Assembly (NCBI GenBank): GCA_964036275.1
Contig: OZ038433.1
Coordinates: 41,449,336 to 41,513,335, forward strand
Source: Litoditis marina
Taxonomy: Eukaryota > Nematoda > Chromadorea > Rhabditida > Rhabditidae
Length of the DNA: 64,000 nt
Direction of reading: 5' to 3'
The notes under the pieces: model-generated
What the model saw: only the letters and a program-made list of their open reading frames with translations
Told to the model about the DNA's origin: nothing
Databases searched by the model: none
Shown here: positions 50,044 through 61,120 of the stretch, piece after piece
Layout of the letters: every line of letters starts with the position of its first letter
How positions within the stretch are numbered: the stretch's first letter is position 1
Program-made: the position numbers and the translations under genes

Positions 50044-53000
50044 CAGTAGTCGGGTCCGTTGATCAGATTGGGTATTGGTTGAATGCGGGATGGCTGTCTA
50101 CCCATCCAGTCTACTTCTTCCAAATTACGAATTCTCAGCAGATGGTAGAGGGCGAGATGAACCTGAAATCAATCACATAATAGAGATAATTGAAATGAAC
50201 AAGGGCGAAATTGACTTTTTTGTATGTACAGCCGTATTTAACAAAACAAAACTTAAATAGAAAGGTGAGATGGTCGGGCGAGTTTTGAGTATCACTTAGT
50301 CGAGTTATGAACTAGTCATTTGTTTGGATATTCAGCAGCTCATTCCTGAATTACGATAAAAACGCAGAACTTCGGTAATTAAATGATTAACTGTTCATTT
50401 GGCTATTTCAGTTCCGCAAATACGGATTTTTATTCGATTTGTCTGGGTTGAGAAGCGATTATGTTTTTAGATCTCAAATTTTACGACCAAAAGCATTTCC
50501 TGAAGTTCTTCGGACGTATTACAAACAAAATTGAAGAGATATCAGAAAGTGTAGATACTGTAGTCTGAGAATGCATCAAACACATTTTATACTACAAGTC
50601 TCCGATGTTAACGAATTTACTAACCTTTGCCACAAATTTGTTGAGATTCTTGCACTCGGTGAGTGAATTGGCTACAACAGCCGCCGGACGATCCTTGCGA
50701 TGGTACATACCGAGTTGCCGTTTCATCTGCAAGAAGGAGAATGATCAAACTAGGCAGAATTTGTAGACAGTTCAGTAAACTACTATAAGACACGAGTGCA
50801 AAGAAAGTGAAAATTAGTTTTGGATGAAATCTGTACAAGAATAATGAAAGGAGGCCAATGTACGGATATTTTGAGGAAATGGGTAATCTCGATTTTCTTG
50901 ATCAACGATGAATATTTGTATTTTTGAAACAAGATTTGATTTCCTACAATGCCGTGTTGTACAGTATACCTTCGCCTGAATGTGTTCAAGTATTTCGTAT
51001 TCGTTCGTCTGTCGACTGCTGTCGTTTCTGACACTTTCGAACTCCCACATGATGATCATAACATAGATATTGATTAGTACAATTGTACCAGTCAACATGA
51101 AGGCGAGGAAGAAAATGGATCCTGAAAGAGTTGGAATGGATTTTTCGAAGGGAACGAGGCCGTATTTCAGAATATTTCAACTGCCAGATCTCCCTAGCCT
51201 GCTTCTCCTCATACATACGCTACTTCTCGGCCCTTACATCCCGCCCGGATACCAGTTTCACAAAAAATGCCCTTTCAGTGTCTCTGTTCGCTGAGGTTGT
51301 ATTGTCGTTTTTAATCTGAAACCACTGCAAAACTCGCCTATTTGTGATGTCATGAATATTTCCGTTACAACGAACTTTCCCAGCATGGCCGATATTGTGG
51401 TTTGGAAGGTGACGACAAAAGATCGATAACTGAAAATTTACGGATTTACACGAATAGATCCACGAAGGTATTTCCTGACAATTTTCTGTCGAATTCGTCA
51501 CCAGATAGCGTTTGGATCTGAAAACACAGAATGTCAACTCGATTCGAAAAATGCTTCAGTCGTATGAAGCAGAGGATAAGAAGAACAACGTGAACAACCT
51601 TTAACGATTTCACAATGTGTCAACCGCAAGTGAATAATGTATTGTGGTTTTTCACATGTCTTTTTCTGCGAGACTAAGTATGAAACTAACTACTAACGAT
51701 TCGAGTTTGTTCCAGAGAAGGAATTGTAGTGCCGCGTTGAATGCATTGCAGCAGGTGAGGAAGGCCTTTCCGAAGTCGTACATTCTCGGAGATGCCAGGT
51801 CCAGGGTATCGGCCAGCACTCCGATTCTACGGTTGAATCTGGAAGATGGGCGAAACCTATTTATGGTTCTTGACATTCTCACTGAGATTTTGGTAGAGTG
51901 TTAGCAAAATATTGTATACAAAATATATGACTGTTTGTCATGGACTCTGACAAAGTCTTGCAAAGCCAAGTAGCTGAGGAATACAACATATGTTAAAAAC
52001 ATTATGAACTCGACAAACTCATGTTTTGTCGTCTTTCATAGGTACCACACCTCTTAAAGAGACGTAAAGGGTACGCTGATGTATACTATGGTGTTTTCTC
52101 ACTTAAGTATTCTGATCATTCGGCATGACACGAAGAACACGACACCCGCATAGCAGTAGGTGAAGATGAGTTCCACGTCCCTTTGGTACGACAGATTGAT
52201 GTACGAATTACCATTGTCCGCTTCGAACTGAGCCAGAGCCTGAAATTTGGTTTGTTAACCTAGATTTAGCTTACGGTGATGTCTGAGTTGTAGCCTGGCT
52301 GTAGCATGATTGTTTGGTAAAATTTTAGAGTTCTCACTGGATAATGGCGGAATCAAACTACAAATACAGCGGTTAGAGTTGTAGTTTGATCTCGAATCAT
52401 CGAGAGGCGTCACAGTATTGGTCAAATACATGTCCCTATCCATTACAATTTTATCTTGCAATGGAATCAGAGAACCTGAGTTTGAAACACTCAGACTACG
52501 GTGTATGCAAAATACAATGGAAATTTCACAGAAAACTTGCCAACATAATTAATTGTGCTTTGTGCACTTTATCATTGTAAGTCTGTAAATTGTGAATAGT
52601 GTTTTGACCATGCCCAACGGAAGCATACATTTTACTACAGGTTGTATGCATTCGAAAATCGTACCTCATTCACGTAGACCTGTCTCAGCACATACGCTAC
52701 AACTGAAGCCATGGCCAATATTCCAACCAGAAAGTCCATGAACTGCCAAAATGAGAAATCTCTGGAATTCCAGGTGTTTCACGCGAGAAACGAGATTTAG
52801 AAAATTTAATAAACGTTGAAATAAATGAGAATTTCTTCCGAAATGATCTTTAACATATACTTAAAAGTTTTTTTTTCGAAAACAAATAACAAACTTACGC
52901 CAGAATAATTTTGGTGACAATGTGGACCGGATTCCATGAGAACCCGTTCTTCTTGCAGCTCTTGTATCTGCCGTAGATGAAGATAGCCAATTCCTTGGTG

Positions 53001-56000
53001 AACATCATGATCGCATATAAGATGTAGAGACCCTGGTGTAACACATTTAAAGAAGAATTTCATCTTCTAATTCACACAACGTTTCACTAGTTCATAACCC
53101 AACCGTATCAAACAGAATATTCCTATTGTTGTTCTTGTATAATGAACACGTTCCGTAAAATCATTAATTGGTTTGTAGTAAAAAGAAGAGTGGACCAAGA
53201 ATCATTGAAAATTCTCGGAACAATTGCAGACCTCAACATCTGCTTGAACCTTCTTACTTAGAGGGTACACGTATTTTACCTCAAAGGTCATGACGAGGTT
53301 TCCATCCTCATCCTGGTACTTGACGAGGCGTAGGCATTCGATGCTGGCAGAGGTCAACAGATACCCTGATGAGAAAATTAGTTTTACATTCAGAACCAAG
53401 TTTTCAGAATCAAATTCCACAGTTTTTGGGACGAAACTCACTGTCTTTCGGAATCTCGACCAAAAGTTCGACGACGGCGAAGTAGTTGACCTGCGCATTG
53501 TAAATGGAGAACTCTACCACCACCGCACGTGTGTACTGGAAACGGAAAATGGGAATAAGGTATCAAGTTTACGTTAAAGGTGTATGTCGTTGTTCTGCAG
53601 TTTACTGTCAAAATAAGTTCCCAATAAGTTTAGAAATGATCGAAGTTTTGCAAGTTACCGTGCGGGAAGGTTTTCTCTGTCTCTCTCTTATTCAAATTTG
53701 ATTAACACCTAACGAAACCTTTATAACGTCTTCCAAATGACCAGGTCTTGTATGTCGTTTACTGTTCACAATCATTTTTTCATAATTGTTGGTCAAAACA
53801 TGAATGCGTTAGGAAAATATTCTTTATATTCTGAAAATATGTTGTGAATTCGATCCCACCCTGTCGATCCAACTTTCGTTCTGGAGTCTCCGGAACAGCG
53901 TGGTCATTTCTGATGCACTTCCACTCAAACTGACTGCGTATCCCCCGCCCTTGTACGAGTTGAAGTTACCACCAACCGGACGGTCTAGACATATATCGAT
54001 GAAAACGCAGTTTGTTCTTTTTTTCCAAAGTTTAAACATTTTTCAAAACTAGTTGAATCGAATTTACTGTGATTCTGAAAAACCAATACGTGAGTTTCAA
54101 AAGTATCGAGAAATCATGGTAATTTTCATTTTGTATTGAAACCAAACTAATGGTTCTCTTGCTCTGCCTTTTTGTATACCGTTTGCGCTCGAGTACATAC
54201 TTTCAAAATGATTCGTTTTGATTCATAGGTTCAAAACATTCAAGCACTGCGGCCCATATAAACTGGAAAACGCTTGTACGGAATATACAGTGCACCGAGT
54301 TATAACCACTTTATGGAGGAAAAAGAGACTTCGAACGGCTTTCCATCTCGTGTGACTTTCCACTTCCAAGCCAATGAATATAGAGACTGTAGAAAAACAG
54401 TTCGTACTCATAAGTTGTTCCTCGGTTCGATATGTGTACTCTGATCGATTCTTCGCTCCATAGTCGCTCCACATGGCAGCAAATGATTCCTCTGTTTCGT
54501 AGCCGCTGTAAGAATAGTTAAGGACATTTTTTTCATTTTTCTGAGGAACGAAACTATGTTTGTGGGGAATCCTGAATTGCATTGATTGGAATTAGTTTTC
54601 CTGCAGATGCATTCCGGCTGACTGACCCATAAACTCACATATTGAAACAGATGGGGAAGTTGTAACTCATGCTCACGTACAAAATCTATTTATTCTCGTT
54701 TTTGAGGGTTCTCTGGGAAATCTCTGCCGTGTGTTTTCGCACTCGAGAATAGTTTAAGGAACATAATAACTAGAGGGTTTGACTAAGTACTGTTGGAATG
54801 TACGTAGGAATGTAGAAGAAGATGTTCTTGCTCGAAGAAATTAGTTTCGACCGGTGTCGATCGATCGGTTCATGGAACATTGTTCACACAACGGTGTTTG
54901 CAAACAACCTTTGATCTATATCCTCGAGGCAGGAATTGAAGAATCCCATGGCCGGCCACACGTAGCCGCATTCTTGCTGTTTCGATCGAATCTGGCGAAT
55001 CACTCCCGTGCCCATCGCACGTGAAACCTGTACTAGGTACGGTTAAAACATTAGGTGATATTACGTGCTGTCTCAAACCCGAACTAATAATTTAATCTGT
55101 AGAGTCTACAGGAGTAATCTCTAACTACATTATGGTCTTCCGTCCATTCACATAGCATATAACTGTTCAACAGCAGAAAATGGTTTAGGAAACTAATAAA
55201 TCAGCTATAACGAATATTGATTGATTGATTTTCTTGTGTCTTTATAGATGAAGTATTTCCTCCTGATCAGGACATTTTATTTGTAATAAACACAAGGTGA
55301 TTCTTTCATTTGTCACCTTGTCATTGAGGAATCCTCGCATATCCCATGCAGGGTTCCCATCGTACCACGACACACGCAGAGCTGAAAGAGGTTCTTCAAT
55401 AACAATATGTTAGGTACCGTTTCTAACGAAATTCGAATAAATAACATCATGTTTTTCTTCCTCCAATTACGTGTCGCGACCAGGTCCTACTTTGTTTCTA
55501 GATATTACGGTAGAACACAAGCGTAACTGTATCAGTCTCCTATTAACGTGCGAGATAGTTGGTAAGCTTTTTACAACAACAATGGCACAACAGACAATTA
55601 TGTTTTTCGACTCTAGGGTGGGGACATTTAGGAGTTCTCGGAAAAGGAACTCACCAAAAACAAAACAAATAAAATATCTCGTTGCAGTCCAAGAAATCAC
55701 GTAGTAAGTGTAAGAATCGAACCCTACTGTATGACTAATTTTGTATTTCCCACCTTTGATCAATGAGTTGACGGACCAGTTCCAGAAGTCGTCTATTTCC
55801 TGGATTTCCAGAAAAGAGTCGTACTGAGGTCTTCGATCTTGGAAGGAGTAGGTGGGATCGATGTTCAGTAAACCGCGAATCTGCAATATAAATATAAATT
55901 GAGTGTATAAAAACCTATTAAGAAAATGTTAAATTGAGTTCCAAAGGATGTAAACTGTGTGTAGGATTCTGTCAAATTTTTGTGGACAGCGTACGGTCAC

Positions 56001-57738
56001 TTTTGTAGGGGGCGGAATTCGGCGAACGGCCAGCTCATCTGCGTATATTTGATCTACGCACTCTCTCGTCTGATGGCAATCAATCTTTAACTGCTTTCCC
56101 AACATCGCATATTCTATAGAGTCTTTTGGTGTCTTTATTGGAGAAATTAAGACTGTAATGATACTCATTAGTTGCATGCATTTCATTTGTCCTCTCGATA
56201 CAATTCAATGATGGCGGCGTAGCCAACCTCATGAGAAGTTCATATAATCTCAAAGAAGGACCATTATGTGGTCCTATCCCAACGCTCGAGTCCTTTAAAC
56301 TGCAACACATTTTTCATATGCAGTTTCAAGAACCGATACGCCGGAATTGGTCCACATAATCGTACCGCTTCAACTTTACAGATTTGTCTGCGTCTCTCCA
56401 CATTAGGGTTGTTAATCGAGTTTGAAATTTCGAGTTTTCGAGTTTCGAGTTTTTCGAGTTTTGGGAAAAAACGAGTTTTTCGAGTTTCGAGTTATTCGAG
56501 TTTTGGGAATTTCGAGTTTTTCGAGTTCGAGTTTTCAGCGTTTCAAAAAAAACCGAGTTTTCGAGTTTCGAGTTGAACTCGAAAAACTCGATTTTCGAGT
56601 TTCGAGTTTGGTCGTTAAGTTTCAGGATTTTATCGAGCTGAACAAATAAGAATTTTTCGAAAAATTCGATTTTTTTCTCGTGAATATGCGAGAATCGTGA
56701 AAAAAGAAGCATTTTATGTTTGAAATAGCAAAAAAAGTGTTGTGAAACGCTCATTCGTCCAATATTTCTGACTTGGGACGAGGCCAAACTCGAAACTCGA
56801 AAACTCGAACTTTTCGAGTTTCAAAAATTTCGAGTTTTTCGAGTTTCGAGTTTTTCGAGTTTGGAGAAAAACCGAGTTTTTCGAGTTTCGAGTTACTCGA
56901 GTTTTGGAGATTTCGAGTTTTTCGAGTTTCGAGTCGAACTCGAAACTCGAAATTTCGAGTTATTTCGAGTTTTTTCGAAATTCGAGTTCGGCTTTAACAA
57001 CCTTACTCCACATGCTATGCGTTTGTAACTTGACAACAACAGAGAGCGGTTGTAGATTTTTTTGAGTAGTAACAAACCAAGAAAGTGCAGAGTAAAATGT
57101 TCTAGGAGATGATCTACCTGAGTCTGATAGTAGTATCCATGTCTGTCTCTACAGTAGTAGGTTAGTCCCATGAGAACAAACAACGCCGCAAAGTAGAACA
57201 TCACCTCGCGCAGGGTCTCGAACAGCTTCTCGTCTCTGCAACAGAAACAGTGTTGATGTTCATTTCATGTTAGTTACATGAAGGATCCATTTCCGGGTGC
57301 AACCGGGTTTTCACAGTTTGTTTGAAGTTCAATGAATTCAGCTGTATTCCTGTATCTAGTCTATATTGTTTGCTGCTAACGCGTTTCTTGATTGAATATT
57401 TTGAATAGTAGTTGTTATTCAGTAGTCCGTTCACTCCTGTTATAATTTTTGAATTTCTAGTGCGAAGTTACATTTTGTTTCAATATCAGGAAAACCAAAA
57501 TCCGACTTATGACGCGTGCAGTTTTCGACACGATGCTTCGACCGAAATGCGTAATTTCCAAGAGTTTATCAGCTAGTTACTGCTATCACGTTGACCAACT
57601 ATAAGTATTACTCGTTTTAATCACAACATAATGGATAAGAAGTGTCCTACCGCATTCGCGTGTCCTGGGTGACGCGGAGTTTGGCCAAATCAGCGTACGA
57701 TGTACCGATAGAATCGTCTATCAGCTCAGATGGCGCCT
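50044..57738 (-). CDS. pkd-2: Polycystin-2-like TRP channel, 5'-partial, 18 exons
   Basis: TRPP channel subunit of sensory cilia. Exons, minus strand: 57,738-57,651, 57,235-57,118, 55,880-55,754, 55,381-55,317, 55,027-54,909, 54,505-54,408, 53,984-53,860, 53,535-53,442, 53,365-53,280, 53,032-52,899, 52,761-52,665, 52,239-52,103, 51,838-51,694, 51,517-51,450, 51,429-51,338, 51,121-50,970, 50,726-50,625, about 50,163-50,044. They give about 654 in-frame residues. Order: S1 (YFAALFVLMGLTYYCRD), the extracellular polycystin/TOP domain (SFLEIQEIDDFWNW, YKGGGYAVSLS, ESWIDRYTRAVVVEFS, YNAQVNYFAVVELLVEIP), S2-S4 (YILYAIMMFTKEL, FMDFLVGILAMASVV, CYAGVVFFVS), S5 after FNRRIGVLADTLDL, pore helix (TFQTTISAMLGKF) and S6 (FFLAFMLTGTIVLINIYVMI). 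The filter reads LGK where human PKD2 has LGD. The cytosolic tail is short, with no clear EF-hand. N-terminal exons are missing, either beyond the repeats or outside the window. Confidence 0.9.
56250..56373. repeat. 124-bp hairpin MITE, copy D
   Basis: Flanked by tcaa on both sides. Arms read aaagaaggaccattatgtgg and its inverse; core cctttaaactgcaacac. Polycystin intron. Length identical to copies A-C. Confidence 0.88.
56410..57000. repeat. cgagttt simple-sequence array, two blocks
   Basis: Blocks at about 56,410-56,615 and 56,785-57,000, built of tttcgagtttcgagtttttc words and their inverse gaaactcgaaactcg. The right end of each block switches to the inverse strand, so each can fold back. 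The spacer between blocks is unique AT-rich sequence. Confidence 0.85.
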
Positions 57739-57757
57739 CTGTAAGTTACTAGTATAT

Positions 57758-58282
57758 TCATGAAAAAGTGGGGGCCCAACGACTGTGAGATTTGTCTTCT
57801 GCTGTGCGCCTTTTAGACAGCTACTCTCGAATGGAGCAGCTACTGCTACAAAAACCGGAAAATAATAATATACTCAAGTATAACTGTTCATCACAAACAT
57901 ACAAAAGTCGTAAAATATTTTTTCAAACCTGTAAACTAGAATCTACAAATCACAGCTGCGAAAGAGAGAACAACTGTTGAATAATATGACAAGCGTAGCA
58001 CTTAGAGTTGAAGTAACGACAAAAAACTGCAAACCTTTGTCCGCAACACCAGAAAATTTACAATTGACTACGTTGAGTTAACATCTGTGATTTGTAGTTT
58101 ATAGTTTACAGGTTTGAAAAAATATTTTACGACTTTTGTATGTTTGTGATGAACAGTTATATTTGAGTATATTATTATTTTCCGGTTTTTGTAGCAGTAG
58201 CTGCTCCATTCGAGAGTAGCTGTCTAAAGGGCGCACAGCAGAAGACAAATCTCACAGTCGTTGGGCCCCCACTTTTTCATGA
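57758..58282. repeat. 525-bp inverted-repeat element
   Basis: Arms of about 180 bases (57,758-57,940 and 58,100-58,282) are almost perfect inverses: tcatgaaaaagtgggggccc at one end and gggcccccactttttcatga at the other. The roughly 160-base loop codes for nothing recognised. It begins 20 bases upstream of the first visible polycystin exon, so it lies in that gene's intron or 5' region. Confidence 0.9.
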
Positions 58283-58379
58283 ATTTTTCTCTTTTTGTAT
58301 ACATGCCGTAGGTATGTAGTTTGACGGTGCAGATAAAATTGTTTTCCCAATGAACCACTTGTCAAGAATTACCATCATT

Positions 58380-58975
58380 CGAAAAAATATGACGTCAACA
58401 TTGCAGTTCTGAAAACTTACTTCGTCTGCCCTTCCGAATCCCAGAATACGTCATATTTAGACAAAGTTTCATCGTTAATATACCATTTTTAAGATATTTT
58501 CAGCATTTGAAAATATATGTGACGTCAATTTTTTTAAAAGTTGCCGTCATCTGGCCTTCTGAGTTCCAGAATACGTCATATATCATATTTAGACAAAGTT
58601 TCATCGTTAATATACCATTTTTAAGATATTTTTAGCATTTGAAAATATATTTCACGTCAATTTTTTTAAAAGTTGCCGTCATCTGGCCTTCTGAGTTCCA
58701 GAATACGTCATATATCATATTTAGACAAAGTTTCATCGTTAATATACCATTTTTAAGATGTTTTCACCATTTGAAAATATATCTGACGTCAACTTTGCAC
58801 TTTTCAAAAATGACGTCATCTGGTCGTCAGAATCCCAGAATACGTCACTCTTAGATTGAGTTTCACCGTTAGTTGACCCTTTCTAAGATATTACCATCAT
58901 TTGAAAATATATGTGACGTCAACTTTGCACTTTTCAAAAATGACGTCATCTGGTCTCCAGAATCCTGAAGGACGT
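58380..58975. repeat. Tandem repeat, about 130-base unit, four to five copies
   Basis: Each unit contains gaatacgtca, agacaaagtttcatcgttaa, catttgaaaatatatgtgac and gacgtca words, ending with a gtcatctgg tract. Units two and three are nearly identical; the outer ones are diverged. Every unit carries at least one tgacgtca-like palindrome. Confidence 0.8.
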
Positions 58976-59149
58976 CAGAAATACAATACTTCATATTCAA
59001 AAAAATGGCACGTTGGCATCATATTTCAATTTTCAAGCAAATCGGTAATTGTTTCTCTACGTTACAGTACAGTTTGAGTTATCGACCGGACAGAGAGAGT
59101 GAGAGAGCGTGCTGAATGGAGAGACGCAGACACTTTTCGAAAAATGTCT

Positions 59150-59282
59150 ATAACTTTGATTAAAACAATTTTTTTTGCAAATTTTTTTTGGTCCGCCAGG
59201 GTTTGAGTAGGTATCACATGTCTTACACAATTTTCAACAAAATCGATTCAGTAGAAACCCTTAAACTGGGAATTTTCCCTTA
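59150..59282. repeat. Satellite unit left of the LTR element
   Basis: Shares tggtccgccagggtttgagt, ggtatcacatgtctt, aaatcgattcagtagaaacc and ctgggaattttccctt with 63,628-63,750, to the right of the LTR element. The LTR element therefore interrupts an older tandem array of about 150 bases per unit. Confidence 0.8.
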
Positions 59283-59858
59283 TGTCGAGGTTGGCTTGCC
59301 TCTGCTCTCCCATTTTTACACAACAATACGTTTATGTTGCTGTGGTACGGTGTTTTCTTGGGAAAACACAATACAAATGAAAGGACAGAAACAAGTTACA
59401 ACTGAGTAATGCACCTTGCACCTGATAACCAATCAGTGCCCGCACAACAGCTACTCGCTCTGGGTCGACAAGCCCCAAGCTCTTCTCACTATACTAGGCG
59501 ATAATCACGACAATCAATAGGAATACAAGGATACTCCAGTTTTGAATACACAAACAAAGATCAAATAAAAGAATTCATATCAAAATATTAAACAGTACAA
59601 TAAATATTAATGAAAGACGGGAATGATCCGAGGATACTCAGAAGAGAACAATAACCTACTAGAAAGACCAACAACCAAAGAGTCAAAGAAACGAATACCA
59701 CAGAAAACCACAAAGGCTACTCACGACACTCTCAAACTCGAAGACTGACTGTCTTTCCCTCAAATCATCATCCGCTCCGCGACCGCTCGCGCGCCTGTAC
59801 AGTTCTCATTGGGTCACGATTACCATCCTGACACCCCAAACCGACCCAATATACTACA
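59283..59858 (-). repeat. Downstream (3') LTR
   Basis: 576 bp, starts tgtagtatattgg and ends ctcgaca on the minus strand. Same length as the other LTR. Confidence 0.9.
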
Positions 59859-61120
59859 TGCCTCCCCCCTTGAGAAGAAGTGTTCCCACTACACGCACAA
59901 CTCTTTCCTCTCACACAGGGCCATTGTGAACCTGCCTGCATAGTGATAGCCGCATGCGAATAACTTTGAAGTTGACACCCAGCACAACCAGTGCCAGCCG
60001 GTTCGCTGTTCTCAGAGCTCTCACGCGTGAACCCATCGTACGTTAGACTAACCCCATCAGCACTATTTCTCTCGCTATCTCGCAGCTCCCGCTCACAAAG
60101 AACGTTCTTAGAACTCAGCACTCGTTCACAGAGAACGTTATCAGAACCCACACACGAATAACTAGGTAAACAATGAGACGAAGAAGACATAGAAAAATAA
60201 GAAATAGGAAACAGAAAGATATCATTGCCTGGTAGATTGTTGACAGCCGACGATGGAACTTCTTCTTCTGATTGACGACATCGGACGAATTCGGGCACTC
60301 CTTCCCACTCCTGGTCATCCAGACACCTGGAGAATGTTTCATTGACCTTCCGAGTCAACTGCACACTCATACACCTCAATTGATCTCGACCAGATATCAT
60401 TTTCAAGTCAGTCTCGCAGTTTATAGTGTTTACTTGTCTTGGTAACCTAGGCGTTTCATGAGACACTTTTCTTTCACTCTCTGGGTGAACTCCATCTACT
60501 CTCACCAATATCCTAGACTCCCTCTGTCTTTCACGTTCCCTGCACCAAGCCATAATTTCCCTTCTCATACCTTCCCAGAACACAATCTTGCTGAGCTGTT
60601 TGAACACTTTGAAAGCTTGAAATTTTCCAACTACGACATCTTGACATACCTCATCGAAAACTTTTCTGCGCTTACTTTCAGGAACAACTGCAACACTAGA
60701 GCCATTTTTTCCTATTTTTGTCAACTGCTTTCCACGTAGCACAAAACCCAACCACACTTTACTTTCAGTCTCCTCCATGTCCTGGATGATATCAGAAAAA
60801 TCCGGGTCGAGTTTTAGCTCAGACAACCAGTCATCTCTCTCGATCTTATATACCACCTTCTTATCCTTGGCCAACCCATCTCTCACCTGTTTTCGGTCAG
60901 GTTTTGACAACCAATCCGACAACCAATCACTTAGACTAGGACTTACGTTCGCGTACTCAATCTGAATATCGTAAGCTAGTGTTTTCAGGCTCCACTTAGT
61001 GAATTCTTTTTGATTGATTGATTTATATACATGCAAGCATGTGAGATACATAGACAAACAGACGTGCCAGGAAAAACTCAGCGTGCCAGGAAAAACTATC
61101 TCCACTCTCGCACAATTCAT
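59768..61120 (-). CDS. Retroelement ORF: RNase H end, degenerate integrase head
   Basis: A 450-codon open frame. Early residues KEFTKWSLKTLAYDIQIEY match the end of Ty3/Gypsy RNase H. A zinc-head-like part follows (VVPESKRRKVF to IVFWEGMRREIMAWCRE), but the paired histidines and one cysteine expected in the HHCC motif are not seen. The DDE catalytic core is absent. The remaining 200 residues are Ser/Glu/Arg rich and unrecognised, and the frame runs about 90 bases into the downstream LTR. It overlaps the upstream frame by about 98 bases in another phase, which may mark an internal deletion or frameshift. Likely a pseudogene-like remnant kept open. Confidence 0.65.
   Translation of the reverse strand: MNCARVEIVFPGTLSFSWHVCLSMYLTCLHVYKSINQKEFTKWSLKTLAYDIQIEYANVSPSLSDWLSDWLSKPDRKQVRDGLAKDKKVVYKIERDDWLSELKLDPDFSDIIQDMEETESKVWLGFVLRGKQLTKIGKNGSSVAVVPESKRRKVFDEVCQDVVVGKFQAFKVFKQLSKIVFWEGMRREIMAWCRERERQRESRILVRVDGVHPESERKVSHETPRLPRQVNTINCETDLKMISGRDQLRCMSVQLTRKVNETFSRCLDDQEWEGVPEFVRCRQSEEEVPSSAVNNLPGNDIFLFPISYFSMSSSSHCLPSYSCVGSDNVLCERVLSSKNVLCERELRDSERNSADGVSLTYDGFTRESSENSEPAGTGCAGCQLQSYSHAAITMQAGSQWPCVRGKSCACSGNTSSQGGRHVVYWVGLGCQDGNRDPMRTVQARERSRSG

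Larger units (their letters stand above)
55886..57110. other. Large polycystin intron with MITE and simple repeat
   Basis: Between the exons starting at 55,880 and ending at 57,118. Contains the 124-bp MITE copy D and, directly after it, the cgagtttt simple repeat. No exon is missed here by phase. Confidence 0.6.
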
